From Axinella damicornis (lineage: Eukaryota; Porifera; Demospongiae; Axinellida; Axinellidae), in contig OZ007513.1 of the NCBI GenBank assembly GCA_963931865.1, positions 10,813,467-10,877,466 of the forward strand: a stretch of DNA of 64,000 nucleotides. Direction: 5' to 3'. This document shows positions 1 through 11,600 of the stretch, in pieces. A model generated the notes under the pieces. The model ran no database searches, was not told the DNA's origin, and saw nothing but the letters and a program-made list of their open reading frames with translations. Every line of letters begins with the position of its first letter. The stretch's first letter is position 1. Position numbers and translations under genes: made by a program.

Positions 1-329
1 TTTAAGGGACACTTTGGAACAAGATGGCACATTGTAGGAGTACCATGACCTCGATGCAGGCCTCTCTTGAGCTGCTGGGTTTTTGAGTCAATATTTGCAG
101 TGAGGAACCTTTCGGGATGGCATTAGCTACTGACCCACACAGTAATAGCTCATAATTGTAGACAACTTGACAACTTTGCACATCGATGGAAACAGATTTT
201 CCAGTTGTTGACAAGTAGCAAATGGCCTCACCAGTAAAACAGTACACAACTGAAGTGAACATCCAAAATTACAATTAGCAACAACAACAACAACAACAAC
301 AACAAAAAACAACAGTAATTGGCTAGGAA

Positions 330-970
330 CATCAAATTACACACACACAATTATTAGCTGCAACAAAAATAAACAGTATCTGTTAGTAATAGAGGTTAAC
401 ACCTTGTTCAACGTCTTAATGTTTAAACAGTATTGAGATGGTTTTGGCTTGGAACATCGAAAATTGTGATTAGCTACAACAAAAAAAAACAGAAACTGTA
501 CTAATAGAGGTAAACACCTTGTTCAACATGTTCTTTAGATGAGTTTAAAACACTATTGACAATGAGATGGTTGTTGCTAGGAACATCCAAAATTAGCTAC
601 AACTCAATACTGTTTTAAACTTATAATACAAGGTGTTTACCTCTATTAGTAACAGTTTCTGTTGTCTTTGTTTTTCAAAATTGTAATTAAAAACAACAGA
701 AACTGTTGCTAATAGAGGTAAACACTTTGTTCAACATGTTGTTTATGAAAATTATAATTAGCTACAACAAAAAAACACAGAAACTGTTACTAATAGAGGT
801 AAGCACCTTCTTCAACATGTTATTTATGAGTTATATAAACAGTATTGAGGTTAGGAACATCCAAAATTATAATTAGTTACAACAAAAAAAACACAACAGA
901 AACTGTTACTAATAAACACTTTGTTCAACATGTTATATTGAGTTTAGAGGTAAACGCCGCAAGTTTAAAA
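330..970. repeat. AT-rich degenerate tandem repeat
   Basis: A unit of roughly 100 bp recurs about five times with variation. Each carries a phrase like GAAACTGTTACTAATAGAGG followed by a GTTCAACATGTT motif and an ACAACAAAAAA run (near 380-430, 490-540, 690-740, 780-830, 900-920). One copy, near 600-665, is inverted. No coding signal is visible in 1-1,480 beyond short chance frames. Confidence 0.7.
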
Positions 971-1489
971 TAGTATTTAGATGGTTTTGGTTAGAATTGT
1001 GATGAATATATACAGAAAATAATTATGATATCTGTGCCGATAAAGTGTGATAGCTATATGTCCACATTCACCCACTTGCCAATTAACTTCAAGCTTTACT
1101 GGCACGTATACGTACTTGCACCTCGATCCAGAAATATTTTATAGTTATGCAAAGATCACTCTTCTCGAGATTTGTATTATGAGCTTTGTAATTGTTAACC
1201 ACACGATGCAAATGTCACAGGGACACAGACAGGTGCAGCTGGTCCTGGGGTTAGTGAAATGGCTGTACCTGGGTAGGAGCATATTAAGATACCCGAATGG
1301 TTCAATAGGTTATGATGTCATTCAGTGAAGGCTGCAACTTGGTCGAGAAGATGATCAGTCTACTATTTCCTTGCAGGGCCGTCATTGTGAATGTCAGGTA
1401 GGGCCTATAGTGCCTTGCTAGGCCCTACCAGAGATATGCCACTGGGGAGTGGTATAATTATATATGTAGCATGAGAACAAAGAGGATGA

Positions 1490-2263
1490 TATTCTAAGCC
1501 CTCTGAAGCCTGAGTAGGTGTTACATAACAGGCATGCATCTTCATGCAGAAACGTAGCAGTTGCTGCCCATGCAGCACCCAATAGTGAACCCTGCAGCAA
1601 CTACTTTACTCAGACTGGATGCACCTCACCACAAGTATAATTACGGTTACTCACTCTTAGTAAGTTAGTATACCCTGTTGTGGTTTGATTCTGTACCTGC
1701 AAGTAGCTACCCAACTTACCTTGAGGGCACACTGTGTCAATATCTGGGCAGTAATTCCTATACTGGCGGCAACTGGAGTCGTACCAACAGTTGTTGCACT
1801 GAGTCAGATCGCCGTAGCAGGCACTGCCTGGCTGACTGCAGCAGCCACTGAACCCGGCGGCTGCACATGTGGTGGGTGCAAGATAAGGATTGTGATCTAC
1901 AACCATGCAGTCGTAAAACTTTTGGAGTGTCAGTTCATATGGTCCAGCGAGACGCATAAATCTTCTGGTGCTGGATTCCGGTTGGTTCGAGTTTCATTAA
2001 GAACCACGCCCACAAGTTCCTTCCACTGCATGGTTCTCCACGTGACAGTGCGCGAACCAGACGCCAGGGTTACCATTGCATAGCCACCAGCTGGAGGCAT
2101 GACGTTGTTGTTTTGACGAGGAGTATGTGGATCAATCTTTCCAGTTGTTGTGGGTGGACATTCGTACTTATTTCCTGAAGTTGCTGTGTCCGTATGACCT
2201 CATTCCATGCATTTGTGGGTGACTGAATGTACAGTGTGGTCCAGCTACAATGTCAAGGTTGTA
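1490..2263 (-). pseudogene. Multicopper oxidase-somatomedin B pseudogene, 3' fragment
   Basis: Read on the minus strand this is a third, decayed copy of the MCO-SMB gene found intact at 8,694 and 31,026. The region aligned to the third copper motif (HPVHMHGH in the intact genes) has become HPQMHG and is followed by a deletion of roughly 170 bases. A smaller deletion near 2,065 shifts the frame just before HCHVENH. An SMB-like cysteine pattern survives (CAAAG...CC...C...CCPDIDTVCPQ shape) and ends in a splice donor at 1,720. A second SMB-like exon remnant, interrupted by stops, lies at about 1,490-1,597 and matches the degenerate exon at 14,330-14,440. No 5' part is present. The deletions and frameshift make it non-functional as an oxidase. 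Confidence 0.8.
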
Positions 2264-2269
2264 GGAGCT

Positions 2270-3770
2270 GGTACGGCCTGAGCCGTATACGTAGCTACCA
2301 CTTTTTAATTTTTTAACTACAGAAGTTGTATACCCAGATGACTCTGAAGCTTCGTTACATGCTTACTAACACGAGATCAAGGTTCATACATAGCAAGCCC
2401 ATGCGTGAGAATCGTCCTCGGACTATTAACTTTTTTCACACATGGAGTGTATATCCACGGCTGCCGGAGATAAAGTCTGGGCGGAGGCCTGGGAACGAGG
2501 CTATGGTAATCATACGTCGTCGTGTTTTATCAAAATCATTCTATTGACCATGCAGGTGAAGGCCAGAATGGCACAGCAGTCTGTGTGTATCCTTTCACTG
2601 AAACGGAATAGGCGGGTAGCAATTTCAATTTTTCCTCTCCACTCCCGGAAAATATCTGAAGAACTGAGCGGTAGATCCCTAGGCCTGCTTAGAAGGAAAA
2701 CTTGCTCTTTGTTCTTAGGCTAGGAACAACAGACCAGCTTGACGGAAGTCCACCACAGGTTACGGAGTGATTAAACACGTTAGTGTAGTCGAGGGTGTAA
2801 TTGCACTAAAGCAATGAATTTCAGCATACGTTCAGTTATGCCATCTGAACCATTTGCTTTAGAGACTGTAGCATCTTACAAACCTCCTCTTGTGTGCATA
2901 GCTACGTTGCCAGGTCAGCAAACATCATTACTATCGAGTGTTGTAAATGTTGATTGGCTGTGAGGATGTAACTAGAAAATATCGTTCGCCACCCTACCGT
3001 ATACCCAGATGACAGAAGCTTCGTCACACGCCTACTTGATAACCGCATCTCTGCGCCCGTAACACGCGGGGTCAAGGTTCAGCAAGCCATCGCGTGAGAA
3101 TCGTCCTCGGACTATTTTTCATAGTCTCGTGCCCAGACCACACCCGAGGGGAGAGACGGTCTGGTGAACGAAGTCGAATTTCTTGGGCTTGAAGCATACT
3201 ACGGAATGTGTAATCATTGGGTGCACGTGTGGTCTGGGCACGAGACTATATTTTTCACACACGGAGTGTATGATATACTCGCCACGCTATCACACCTCTA
3301 TACATGTCTCACAGTCTCAGGCTGTATTATTTTATTTGGCCCTTGGAGGCCTTAAGGTTACAGGATACTCGTGCGCGCGCCGTGCGAAATGTATTACTTA
3401 ATTTTTCTAACCAAAAATCTCTAATACGAAGAGTGTGAGCAACTTGATTCTACTTGATAGCATAAATTTATCTGTTGTCTCGCTCGAGAAAAGGGCTTTT
3501 CGGTGAACTAAACTGCTAGTTTTTGCACGGCTATATACAGCGTATCCGTAAAAGCTTCCGTCATGCTCTGCACCTGGTAACAGCGAATTCAGTTGCTCAC
3601 GCGAGATTTTTGGCTAGATATACATTTCCAATACATTTCGCACGGCGCGCGCACGAGTATCCGATAACCTTAACGAGGGAAAATAGCTTTTGGGGAAAGG
3701 GATCCCGGCATTACGTACAATGTAATGATGTTTCCTGTTTACCAAGCTAGAGCCTTCACAGACAATTGTA
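2270..3770. repeat. Gene-free stretch with direct and inverted repeats
   Basis: No convincing coding region is seen. A segment at 2,319-2,460 recurs in altered form at 2,999-3,115 (both begin GTATACCCAGATGAC and end with a CGTCCTCGGACTATT phrase). An inverted repeat pairs 3,117-3,145 with 3,222-3,250 around GTCTCGTGCCCAGACCACAC. At 2,462-2,505 lies the right half of a foldback element matching the one at 46,723-46,829, ending GGCCTGGGAACGAGGCTA. Confidence 0.6.
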
Positions 3771-4904
3771 TAAATAGGTCCGTTCCTTAACAACCTCATT
3801 GCTAGCTGCCTTCAGAATCTGCAGTTTGCAATTTTCCCTCTTCCTGCTGCAAACGTTTCAGGATCCCGCCATTTGCCGTTGCGCACCTACAGTCACCAAC
3901 TTCGGCATATACGGTGGAAGTGGTAGGTCAGTTGCAGTTATATAATCCTGCATGTACGGGTTTGCGGGTTTGGCATGCGGGTGGTTGTATGCGGATATGC
4001 AGTTGCATGCATGTTTTGCAGGTTTGTCATGCGGATTTGAAGTTGTATGTATATGCGGGTTTAATTTGCAGTTGCTGCGGGTTTGCGGGGTTTGGCATGC
4101 AGGTTTGGTGTGCGGGTTTGCTGCTCCGCACTGTCCGCAGTGGAAATTTTACTGCATGGTGCATAATTGATTTGCAACACATTCCATGCGTGCATGCGTA
4201 TACCGGCGGGTATAATGGCATTTGCAGTCGAGTAGTTTTCGGAAAGCCGTGCGCGTAGTTTCTGGAAAGATGTAACCGTGTGGGGCTCCGTCGAGCAAAA
4301 CTACAGCATAGTTGTTCGCCGCTTTGTTGCACGTCCGCCCGATCCTTCTTTGAGCGAGCCCCACCCGTACATAGTCGTGATCTCAAGATGTCCCGGTGTC
4401 TGTCTGTTACAGTTTGGTGTCCGTTTAGCGTATATCCAAGCCTTTTTTTAGAAACAAGAAAGGTTCGACCAGGAAAATAAAAAGAGAACAGTTTACACGA
4501 TCCCATCAACCCTGGGAGAATTCACTGGGAGGCGGCGCACCCACAGAATAGCATTTCCCTTCAACCAAGTGGAAAATCGTAATGTTGCGCACGCGCATGC
4601 TGAACTGGACCGGTGATTGCAACGGGGGTACCCGTGCTACGAACTACGTACTACGAACTTGAAACTTCAGATCGCCGTGAACAAATCGGCTCATTGTAGT
4701 CTAGCTACTTACTGCGATCATCAAACTCCAGAGTCCAGATCGCCATTGATGAACGACAATACACGTTTGACGTCACCTGTGGTGAAACAACCGAAACACC
4801 CTCCGTTATTGCCGAACGCCTTAGCGTGAGGTATGTAAATCGTGGGCGCGCAGGCACTCGTAGTCTCAGGTCGCGCTTGTATGACATTGTATTTAAAATC
4901 TCGA

Positions 4905-5150
4905 GTACGAAGAGCGTGAGCAACTTGATTCTGGCGGTGGAGGTGCACTGTCACAGGGCATGACGGAAGTTTTTTTTGATAACATAATCCTTGGCAAACT
5001 TATCTGCTGTCTCCCTCGAGAAAAAGCGTAAATATGGATTTTTGCTGAACAGAAGTGCTCGTTTTTCCACGGCTATACAGCGTATCCGTAAACGTTTCCT
5101 TCATGCCCTGCACCTTGTGACAGCGCACCTCCACCGCCAGAATCAACTTG
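4905..5150. repeat. Foldback (MITE-like) element, about 245 bp
   Basis: The left arm GCAACTTGATTCTGGCGGTG is answered by its inverted complement near 5,115-5,145. The arms continue through the CACTGTCACAGGGCATGACG region, so nearly the whole element can fold on itself. A copy sits at 28,305-28,555 in block B and a decayed one at about 3,420-3,620. Confidence 0.65.
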
Positions 5151-5852
5151 CTGACGAACCCGGAGGTTCACGGCATTGAAGAAAGAGGTGGCAGATTTAA
5201 TTGGCAGATTGAGATTGTCTGTAGTGTCACTGTCTACACGCTCGTCGTACCAGAGATTTTTGGTTAGCGAAAGTAAGTATAGCTACTGTAACATTTCTCA
5301 ATACATTTCGCACGGCGCGCACGAGTATCCCGTAGCCTTAATTATATATCCCGTAACCTTAATTATGTATGTACGTATGTGTGTATGTATGCATGTATAT
5401 ATGTACTAGTCTCGACCCCAGACCCAAACAACCCCAGCAATGATCGCTTCCAGTCCATCCGCGCTGGTGTTGGCGGTCGTTGTGCGATGTGTGGACTCAG
5501 AGGACAGAAGACGGCGACTGGCTAGGAAACTAGCCCAGAGGTAAGAAGACGACTTGCGCACCAGCAGCAGAGTGACCGCTTCGAATTCATGTTGACCCGT
5601 GAGAAGGATAGGCAAAGGGCATCCGAGCTTCGTTCTAGGGAATCTCTTCACCAAATGTGAGCCTTTTTAGTGTAGGCTCAAAGCAGTAGCTATGCACAGG
5701 AGACCCCAGAACAGACAATGTATTTATCGATTTCCCTTCGCCATCTTCTGTGTGAGGCATGCACATTATGCGCGTGCGTATGCCTACATGTAGCCTTATC
5801 GTGAGGCACATAATCGTGCGCGCGCAGGCAGTCGTAGTCTCAAGTCGCGCTT

Positions 5853-6130
5853 GTATGTACTGAGGATTTCAGGTTGCTTGTCCAAGATCCATTTCAAATT
5901 TTCGGCGCATGCGCACTGGTGAGAGAGTGCGCGGTGTGCGCCTTCGCCGTTTATATGGCGTAGCTGTCTTGCCGTACCGTAAACGAACGCACAATCATTC
6001 GAACGAACGCAGCAATTCCCAGCTAGCTTAGACTTCAAGTACAAGGGCAGTTTCCATGGCCATACGTATGCGCATGCGCTAATTTCTTGAATGGATCTGG
6101 GACAAGCAACCTGAAATCCTCAGTATGTAC
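5853..6130. mobile_element. Foldback MITE, 278 bp, present only in block A
   Basis: Terminal inverted repeats of about 40 bp begin GTATGTACTGAGGATTTCAG on the left and mirror at 6,089-6,130. Internal sequence includes GCGCATGCGC palindromes. The corresponding site in block B (about 29,355) reads straight from the GCGCTTGTATGTATG microsatellite without it, which implies insertion after the blocks diverged or loss from B. Confidence 0.75.
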
Positions 6131-6145
6131 GTATGTATGTATGTT

Positions 6146-6517
6146 AGTCTCGGAACCAGACCCTTCGCGCGGGGGAGGAGGAAAGGGGCTGGGCACCATC
6201 TTACATTCGAGTTGTCCCCAGGTCGGAATGTTGACCTAACGAATCGGAAGCGTTGATTGCGAATGACGTCAGGGAAATGATTTTTCTCCAGGCTTTCGGT
6301 ATCGCCAGCGACTAGACACGGCAAATCGCTGTGCCGTACCGCGTTACCCGCGAGTGTCTGACAAAAGTCGAGAAGAGCAACGAGCAGGTCGACTGTGATC
6401 GTACGCGTGGTATGGCAGTTGATCGCCAATTACCGCGCATAATTCCATTCCGTGAGGACAACTCGAATGTAGGCACGTGCCCCTCCTCCCCCGCGCGAAG
6501 GATCTGGTTCCGAGACT
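6146..6517. mobile_element. Foldback MITE, 372 bp, present only in block A
   Basis: Ends are AGTCTCGGAACCAGA and its complement at 6,503-6,517. The arms continue through the CTTCGCGCGGGGGAGGAGG stretch and, after a mismatch zone, GACAACTCGAATGTA. It lies in an ATGT microsatellite and is absent from the matching site in block B. Confidence 0.75.
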
Positions 6518-6544
6518 ATATGTATGTATGTACGATCAATAATT

Positions 6545-7281
6545 GGGGCGAGCCTGAGCGAGCCCCACATAGACGAGTTTGCTGTGAATTTTCCATATAT
6601 TTCTATCTATCGTACGTCGTGCCGTAAATCACTTCCTGCTCGTATTTTGCGTGTCATGGCGTCATGCACAAACCACAAACGAACTCACCATTGTAACTTC
6701 AACGAAGCTCGAAGGATGGAGACTATAGCGCGCGGTGAGGGGCTAAAGCATTTCATGAAGACAGGGAGAGTACTTCAAGCGATCTCATGTCCTGCATGCA
6801 GAGCACATCATGGTGTGCAGCATACAGTATATTAGCTAGCTATTAGTATAGCTAGCATGCATGCAGGCCATCATGTGTTAGACTGCTGCTTCAGCAGTGC
6901 CAGAGAATGGGAATTTGACTGGCCTGCGCTCGGTAACACTTAACTCACTGTGACATGCAGTCAAGACACAGATCTGGCATCATCAGAGAAAGTCGCCCTC
7001 CGGTGGCGACAAAGACAGAGAGCTCTCCTGGACCTACCTACCAGACTGCTTCGGCTAACCTGATTCGCAGTTGCTGTGAAGTGCACGGGTGTATTTTTAG
7101 TGTCATAACTTCTGGTGTGATCTGTGTCATTAAGTTGTGCTATGCTCTCCGTCACATTCGGATGACATGCACTGACAGTCATGCACATGCGGATATGCAT
7201 GTGCTCCATGTAGGCCTAGGAACACATGCTCATGCAACTGCTCCAGCACATTCGACAACTGTACTCGCTCAGGCTCGCCCC
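6545..7281. mobile_element. GGGGCGAG-terminated element, short copy
   Basis: The left end GGGGCGAGCCTGAGCGAG is mirrored at the right end by CTCGCTCAGGCTCGCCCC. The interior shares several segments with the larger copy at 57,986-60,775, for example GGATGGAGACTATAG and CATTTCATGAAGAC. Block B lacks it at the equivalent site (about 29,400). A frame through 6,955-7,545 shows no recognisable domain and is probably chance. Confidence 0.7.
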
Positions 7282-8018
7282 ACAATGTTCTGCATTCGTC
7301 TAGTTATACGACATATAGTTTACGTGTTTTCTATATACCTCGTGGCGCTCTTCGTCTGCGGTCGGACAGAAGACGACGACTGGCTAGGGAACGAGCTCAG
7401 AAGACAATCAATTGTTAAACAGCGAGATGACAGACGACAGGACAACACAGACAGAAGACGACTTGCGCGACAGCACCAGAGCGACACGCTTCGCTTGTTG
7501 CGACCCGTGAAGAGGATAAGCAAGGGCATCCGAGCGTCGTTGTAGGGAATCTCTTCACCAAATGGGAGCTTTGATTAGTGTTCCTAGCTTTGCACAGGAG
7601 ACCCCAGAGCAGACAATATTTTTATCAACGTGGCAAGAAAATACTCTCACCCTCTCACCGTCCATCACTAATTTCATCTAACATGAGTACACCATCACTT
7701 TTGGGGCTAAAATATGTATATAGTGATAAGTCCTCTTCATTTGATAAAAGTGTCTACCAGAGACTATAAAATGTACCAAGAGCACATGATGACATCATCA
7801 ACAATGATTGTCATCGTGCGGTCTTGAGTGTACATAATAAAAATACAATGTCATGGTAATTCTCATCAATTATTTGCTATAGTGACTGCATTTCTTAAAT
7901 TTTGATGGGTTGGAATGTCTGCAGGGAGGATGCATCTAAGTGAAAACCATAATTTGAGCCAAATTGGTTTGAAGAAGGAAGTTATTTTGTTGTTGTACAA
8001 ACAGACAGCATGCTTATG

Positions 8019-8106
8019 TAGCCTCGTTCCCAGGCCTACGTACCCCGTTTTTTTTTTGTTCTTCAGTTTCCGTCGACAAAACAGGGTAGGCCTGGGAATG
8101 AGGCTA
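8019..8106. mobile_element. TAGCCTCGTTCCCAGGC foldback element with 9-bp target duplication
   Basis: Terminal repeats TAGCCTCGTTCCCAGGC and GCCTGGGAATGAGGCTA enclose an inverted-repeat interior. The flanks carry the same nine bases, ATGCTTATG, on both sides, a clean target-site duplication. The interior is a shortened relative of the element at 61,599-61,731. Confidence 0.85.
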
Positions 8107-8693
8107 ATGCTTATGTGCCTCCCATCACTTTGTATGGAACAGTCTCGGTAGAGAATACGTCCCTAAGCAGGAATACATGTACAGTAGAGCTGAGAAATTT
8201 GTACAGTGCTAATGTAGAGAATGCAGCTGTCAGTCACAAAATTTGATAGGTTTTGATGATATTGTGTAATAAAACTGCAACACAAATTTCCTATGCTACC
8301 AAGATGATAGCCAAAAGACACATACTGAATTGTGGCTAGTAAAAGTAACTTACGTCTATAAAAATTGTACAGCAGTTTTGGATTTGTTCCGGTAGTCTCC
8401 AGTGCTAGACAAATCACCTTGAACTCAAAACTCAGGTTAGACGTGTGTCATGAATGCATTCATGTGACCGGTTGTGGGTGTGGCAACGCAAAATTTTTCG
8501 GACGCACTTCGCGCACCAGTGACTGAACCCCCCTTTCTAAATTTCTAAATCCACCACTGGTGTGGACTACTGGATGAGCACAGAGCATTATGTCATTGAA
8601 TACATGGCATGATGTCAGTAAACTAAAATGACAAGCACACACACGATCAACAGAGAAAACACTTTGTCTACCTACAGAAGTGTAGCAAGCATC

Positions 8694-11600
8694 ATGGCTC
8701 CTACCTTCCTCTTCCTCCTCGCCCTCCTCCTCCCAACTGCTTGGGTCTCAGCTGCAGTTGACGCATCCACCCTCGATATTCACAATGTCACATGCACTGC
8801 CATGACAACCGTATGCGAATGTCGCGAAAATGCTGACGTGTGTGACTTCAATATAACGATTGGACTGTTCCACAGCTTTGCCCGATATATATTTGATCCT
8901 TCATACGATCCTGCTGAACTAGTCAATACAGGGCGCCCTTACTACTTTGCTGACAATGGGTCGCTGGTTGGACATACTGGACCAACTCATCCATTCTGTT
9001 CTTTTACACCCGAAGATGACCTCAGTGGGTGTACCCCGGCGTACACCTTTGATGCGTCCACCTTCAAGTCCTTTGTTGGAGTGAATGGACAGGTCCCTGG
9101 TCCAACATTGATCGTATCAACAGACCAGACTGTTGTAGCAAATGTGGTAAACAATCTGCAAATGGAGACTATATCCATTCACTGGCATGGCATGCATCAG
9201 TACAACACTTACTTTATGGACGGTGTCCACCATATTACACAGAATGCAATCGATCCACAGAAGTCTTTCCGCTATATCTTCAAGGCGAGCCCCTCTGGTA
9301 CCCACTGGTACCACTCTCACACTGGAGTCCAGCGATCGGATGGCCTGTTTGGAGCACTGATTGTCAAGGAGAGACCAGACGTTGTAACTCAGATTAACCA
9401 GGCTCTGCCCAATGAGCTGAAGCAGTACCAGGACAAACCAGCTGAACACGTAATCACCATAGCTGACTGGTATCGAGAAACAGCAATAGATGCCTACACA
9501 TTGCTAGAAAGTTCCATCTGGTTCTATAGCAATTCTGGACTCGACCCTCCAGGTGCTGATGATGAACTAGAAGGTTTCACACTTGGACCAGATGGAAAAG
9601 AGGCTGGAAATTATCCATTCTGGTCTGCACTGATCAATGCCAAAGGCAAACATCCCAGTAATGACTATCCATATCTAAAATCACGTCTTCAAGTTTTCAG
9701 TGTAGACCCAGGCGAAGTATACCGCTTCCGTATTATCGGAGCCATCAATAACTATGTCTTCCGGTTCTCAATAGATGAGCATCAACTCAGCGTTGTGGGG
9801 ACAGATGGGTACTGGGTTGAACCAGTGGAAGTAGACTATATTGCCCTCCAGTCCGGAGAACGATACGACTTCCTACTCATCACCAAGGCCAGCCCAGGCA
9901 AGAGTAACTTCTGGATGCGAGCCGAAGCACAGGAAATTGATGTTGAAGAGGGTGAAACTCCTGATACACCAGCTCCCTACCGCCTGCTTCTAGACCGTGC
10001 AGCTGAATCAATACTCCACTATAATCTACCAGGATCTACAGTACCAACTTCAGCAGACTACGTGAAGATCAAGGAAAACTCTATCCCTGTCAACTCCACC
10101 TGCACCTCATCCAAGCCCTGTACAGTAATGAACTGTCCATGGAACATACACAGCTCATACCTACTCTCCTGTATATATGTAGATTCCCTTCGGCTTATCA
10201 TCCCCACCGACGAAAGCTTACTCCCAAAGGTTACCCCTGATGAAGAAATATTTTTTCAGTTTGGGACCGAAGGTGTGGGAGCTCTGAGTTCCGTTAATGG
10301 CCGTCGCACACTTTTTCCATCACTCCCTCCTGCGTTGACTGGAAGCAACGAAGCTTACCAAAGGATGGTTGATGAAGAACTCTGTAAGGAACTTGAAAAT
10401 CCCAACATGTGCAATGATGTGAGACTGACTATTTACAATTCAAACTGTTCTTGTGTCCATGTGAGAGGTCTTGATTACCAAAAATCCTATCAGATGGTGT
10501 ACACGGTAGCTGGACCACACGGTACATTCAGCCACCCGGTGCACATGCACGGACACAGTTTCTGGGTGTTGAAAATTGGACTACCAGATATTGACTCCAG
10601 AACTGGTTTTGTCGATTGCTATTCTGACGACCTTGAGTGCAATCGTCCACCTGGTGTTTCCAGATGTGGCTACGTACAGAGTCCTCCAGGGGATCCTGCT
10701 ACTGACTATGCCTGTACTGCTCCAAGTTGGGCTTCAGGAAGTGAGTACCAACATCCACCCACGGCCAATGGAAAGATTGATCCACGTACTCCTCGTAAAG
10801 ACACTGTCATGGCTCCAGCTGGTGGCTATGCTGTGATTGCGATGGTAGCTGACAACCCCGGCGTCTGGTTCATGCACTGTCACGTGGAGAACCATGCAGT
10901 GGAAGGAATGGGTGTGGTCCTTACTGAAGCTGTACCCAACATGAATCCGTCACCGGATGCTATGCGTCTCTCCGGATCCTATGCACCAACACTTCAAGAG
11001 TTTTACGACTGGTTAGACCACAATCCTAATCCTACCCCCACCACGTGCGCAGCTGCTGGGCACACTTCATGCTGCTCTTCATCAGGCAATGGCTGCTATG
11101 TCAGCGCAGGCAACTGTTATTGTGACGCTGAATGCCGCCAGTATGGAAATTGCTGCCCAGACATTGACACAACTTGCCCTCAATGTAAGTTGTGTACTTA
11201 TAGGGATTAGAAAGTAAAAGTAGAAGACTGATAGCGGCAGAGCTATAGCTATAACTAAGAGTGAGATGGAATTAGATGACTAAAGTGAATTTGAATAACT
11301 TAGCCACTGCAACTAGTGTCCATTGTGTGCAGCTGCAGCACAAACTTAGTTCACCATCTTATACAATGGAAGAAGTTAATATCACATACAGTCTGAGAAA
11401 CCATTCAAGATGCTTTAATCAGTGTTGTGAACATTAGAACTTTATTATTCTGACTTCCTCCTTCAAAATATCTGAGTTCAGCTGTCATGTTGAACCATGA
11501 AAATCGGCTGAACACATACAGACATACATACAGTAAAACTGTGCACCGGTCAAGTTGAGTTGACGGACCACATAAGGTCGTACAGTCTTGTCACTTTCGG

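Noticed and set aside
4027..4509. 160-residue minus frame in block A
   Set aside because: The block B counterpart has a different, shorter frame because of indels; there is no domain, so coding selection is unlikely.
6955..7545. 196-residue frame
   Set aside because: It crosses the right end of a mobile element, shows no domain, is not conserved in block B, and has the composition of random sequence.
8628..8693. Upstream in-frame ATG as the MCO start
   Set aside because: It would put 22 polar residues before the signal peptide; the ATG at 8,694 has the better context and the hydrophobic core directly after it. Conservation in copy B is uninformative because the blocks are near-identical.
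10576..10836. 86-residue frame inside the MCO gene
   Set aside because: Out-of-frame shadow of the oxidase; the same applies to the minus frames at 8,987-9,449 and 31,449-31,781.
11185..11210. Stop codon eight codons after exon 1 as the true MCO C-terminus
   Set aside because: The donor GTAAGT and phase-1 match to all following SMB exons argue for splicing, although a short unspliced form cannot be excluded.
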